A stretch of 64,000 bases of DNA, from NCBI RefSeq assembly GCF_000022025.1, contig NC_011886.1, positions 2,428,980 through 2,492,979 of the forward strand, in the 5' to 3' direction. Positions 63,659 to 64,000 of the stretch are shown piece after piece. The translations under genes and the position numbers were made by a program. The DNA is from Pseudarthrobacter chlorophenolicus A6 (GTDB lineage: Bacteria > Actinomycetota > Actinomycetes > Actinomycetales > Micrococcaceae). Below the pieces are notes generated by a model. That model was given only the letters and a program-made list of their open reading frames with translations, was not told where the DNA came from and did no database searches. Each line of letters begins with the position of its first letter. Position 1 is the first letter of the stretch.

Positions 63659-63694
63659 CTCCGGCCCCTCCACCAGGTGGTGGAGGGGCCGGAG
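63659..63694 (-). terminator. Strong terminator between khpA and rimM
   Basis: A perfect 16-bp stem (63659-63674 with 63679-63694) with a 4-nt loop, followed on the minus strand by T6. It lies within what is usually a single rpsP-khpA-rimM-trmD operon. Confidence 0.9.
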
Positions 63695-63718
63695 AGCAAA
63701 ACTGGTGTTGCCGGACGC

Positions 63719-63961
63719 TCAGCGGCGGCGGTCGGTGTCGACGACGTCAACCCGGACCGGCTCGCCGCCAGCCAGCGCTGCCACGACGGTGCGCAGTGCA
63801 CGTGCCGTGCGGCCCTGGCGGCCGATCACCCGTCCCAGGTCATCCTGGTGAACACGAACCTCGAGGGTATCCCCGCGGCGGTTGTTCTTCGAATTGACCG
63901 TGACGTCGTCCGGGGAATCAACGATTCCGCGGACCAGGTGCTCCAGCGCGTCTGCCAGCAA
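63719..63961 (-). CDS. khpA: KH-domain RNA-binding protein KhpA
   Basis: A small (80-residue) RNA-binding protein that partners KhpB in several Gram-positive bacteria and binds many small RNAs and mRNAs. The single KH domain has its GXXG loop in VIGRQGRTARAL. The start is TTG 63961, one base after the rpsP stop (TAA G TTG), consistent with translational coupling to rpsP. The C-terminal DVVDTDRRR is basic. Confidence 0.92.
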   Translation of the reverse strand: MLADALEHLVRGIVDSPDDVTVNSKNNRRGDTLEVRVHQDDLGRVIGRQGRTARALRTVVAALAGGEPVRVDVVDTDRRR

Positions 63962-63962
63962 C

Positions 63963-64000
63963 TTACTCAGCCTCGGTGGTCTCTGCTTCGGCTTCGGCTG
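63963..64000 (-). CDS. rpsP: 30S ribosomal protein S16, C-terminal fragment
   Basis: Only the last 11 complete codons plus the TAA lie in the window. They read AEAEAETTEAE, an acidic Ala/Glu tail as found at the end of actinobacterial S16. The identification relies on the conserved rpsP-khpA-rimM-trmD order more than on sequence. Confidence 0.6.
   Translation of the reverse strand, partial: AEAEAETTEAE

Overview
This is a 64 kb contiguous piece of a high-GC Gram-positive chromosome. The gene content and order point to the Micrococcaceae, most likely Arthrobacter or Pseudarthrobacter: paired clpP1-clpP2 behind tig, an actinobacterial xylA-xylB-ROK locus, fasR-fabD-fabH-acpP-fabF, a group II truncated haemoglobin, an AceE-type pyruvate dehydrogenase E1, type A rnpB, tandem lepB genes and the rpsP-khpA-rimM-trmD-rplS block. 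No insertion sequence, prophage, CRISPR array or rRNA operon was seen. The region reads as core chromosome with one sugar-utilisation island.

Layout. 1-6 kb: protein quality control (clpP2, clpP1, tig), tRNA-Pro and tRNA-Gly, a Nei-type glycosylase overlapping rpiB, and a DUF1648 membrane protein. 6-16.4 kb: pepN, OsmC-type peroxidase, an SDR epimerase, an MscS-glbO pair, tesB, ettA, a lipoprotein and ssb. 16.6-27.1 kb: the sugar island. It has a ROK repressor divergent from xylAB, then a three-gene operon (Gfo/Idh oxidoreductase, DUF993 aldolase-like protein, TIM-barrel isomerase) divergent from a LacI regulator and an esterase, then an aldose 1-epimerase. Two LacI-type operators lie between the divergent units and a weaker one precedes the epimerase. 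27.2-45.1 kb: housekeeping and stress genes (AlkD-like, MptB-like mannosyltransferase, orn, tRNA-His, def, secreted HNH nuclease, gapB-type GAPDH, tspO, rnpB, yaaA, nif3, msrA, cysK-cysE, gnd, GntR, tRNA-Val, sirtuin, peroxiredoxin). 45.4-53.7 kb: aceE and the type II fatty-acid-synthesis operon under a FasR-like PucR-family activator. 53.7-64 kb: xerC, dprA, a frameshifted comM/yifB, yraN, DUF2469, rnhB, two signal peptidases, rplS, trmD, rimM, khpA and the last codons of rpsP.

How the genes work together. The sugar island would take xylose to xylulose 5-phosphate, which feeds the pentose-phosphate enzymes encoded nearby (rpiB, gnd). It also carries a second, unassigned oxidise/cleave/isomerise pathway under LacI control. 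AceE supplies acetyl-CoA beside the fab operon.

The most notable observations are: (i) the uncharacterised Gfo/Idh-DUF993-isomerase cassette; (ii) a frameshift splitting Walker A from Walker B in comM/yifB; (iii) at least nine genes whose start codon sits exactly 6 nt after a TANNNT hexamer with no usable Shine-Dalgarno, indicating a leaderless cohort; (iv) mutually exclusive hairpins in the long aceE leader; (v) a terminator-shaped hairpin inside the first codons of a lepB gene; and (vi) a 19-bp palindrome between fasR and fabD.
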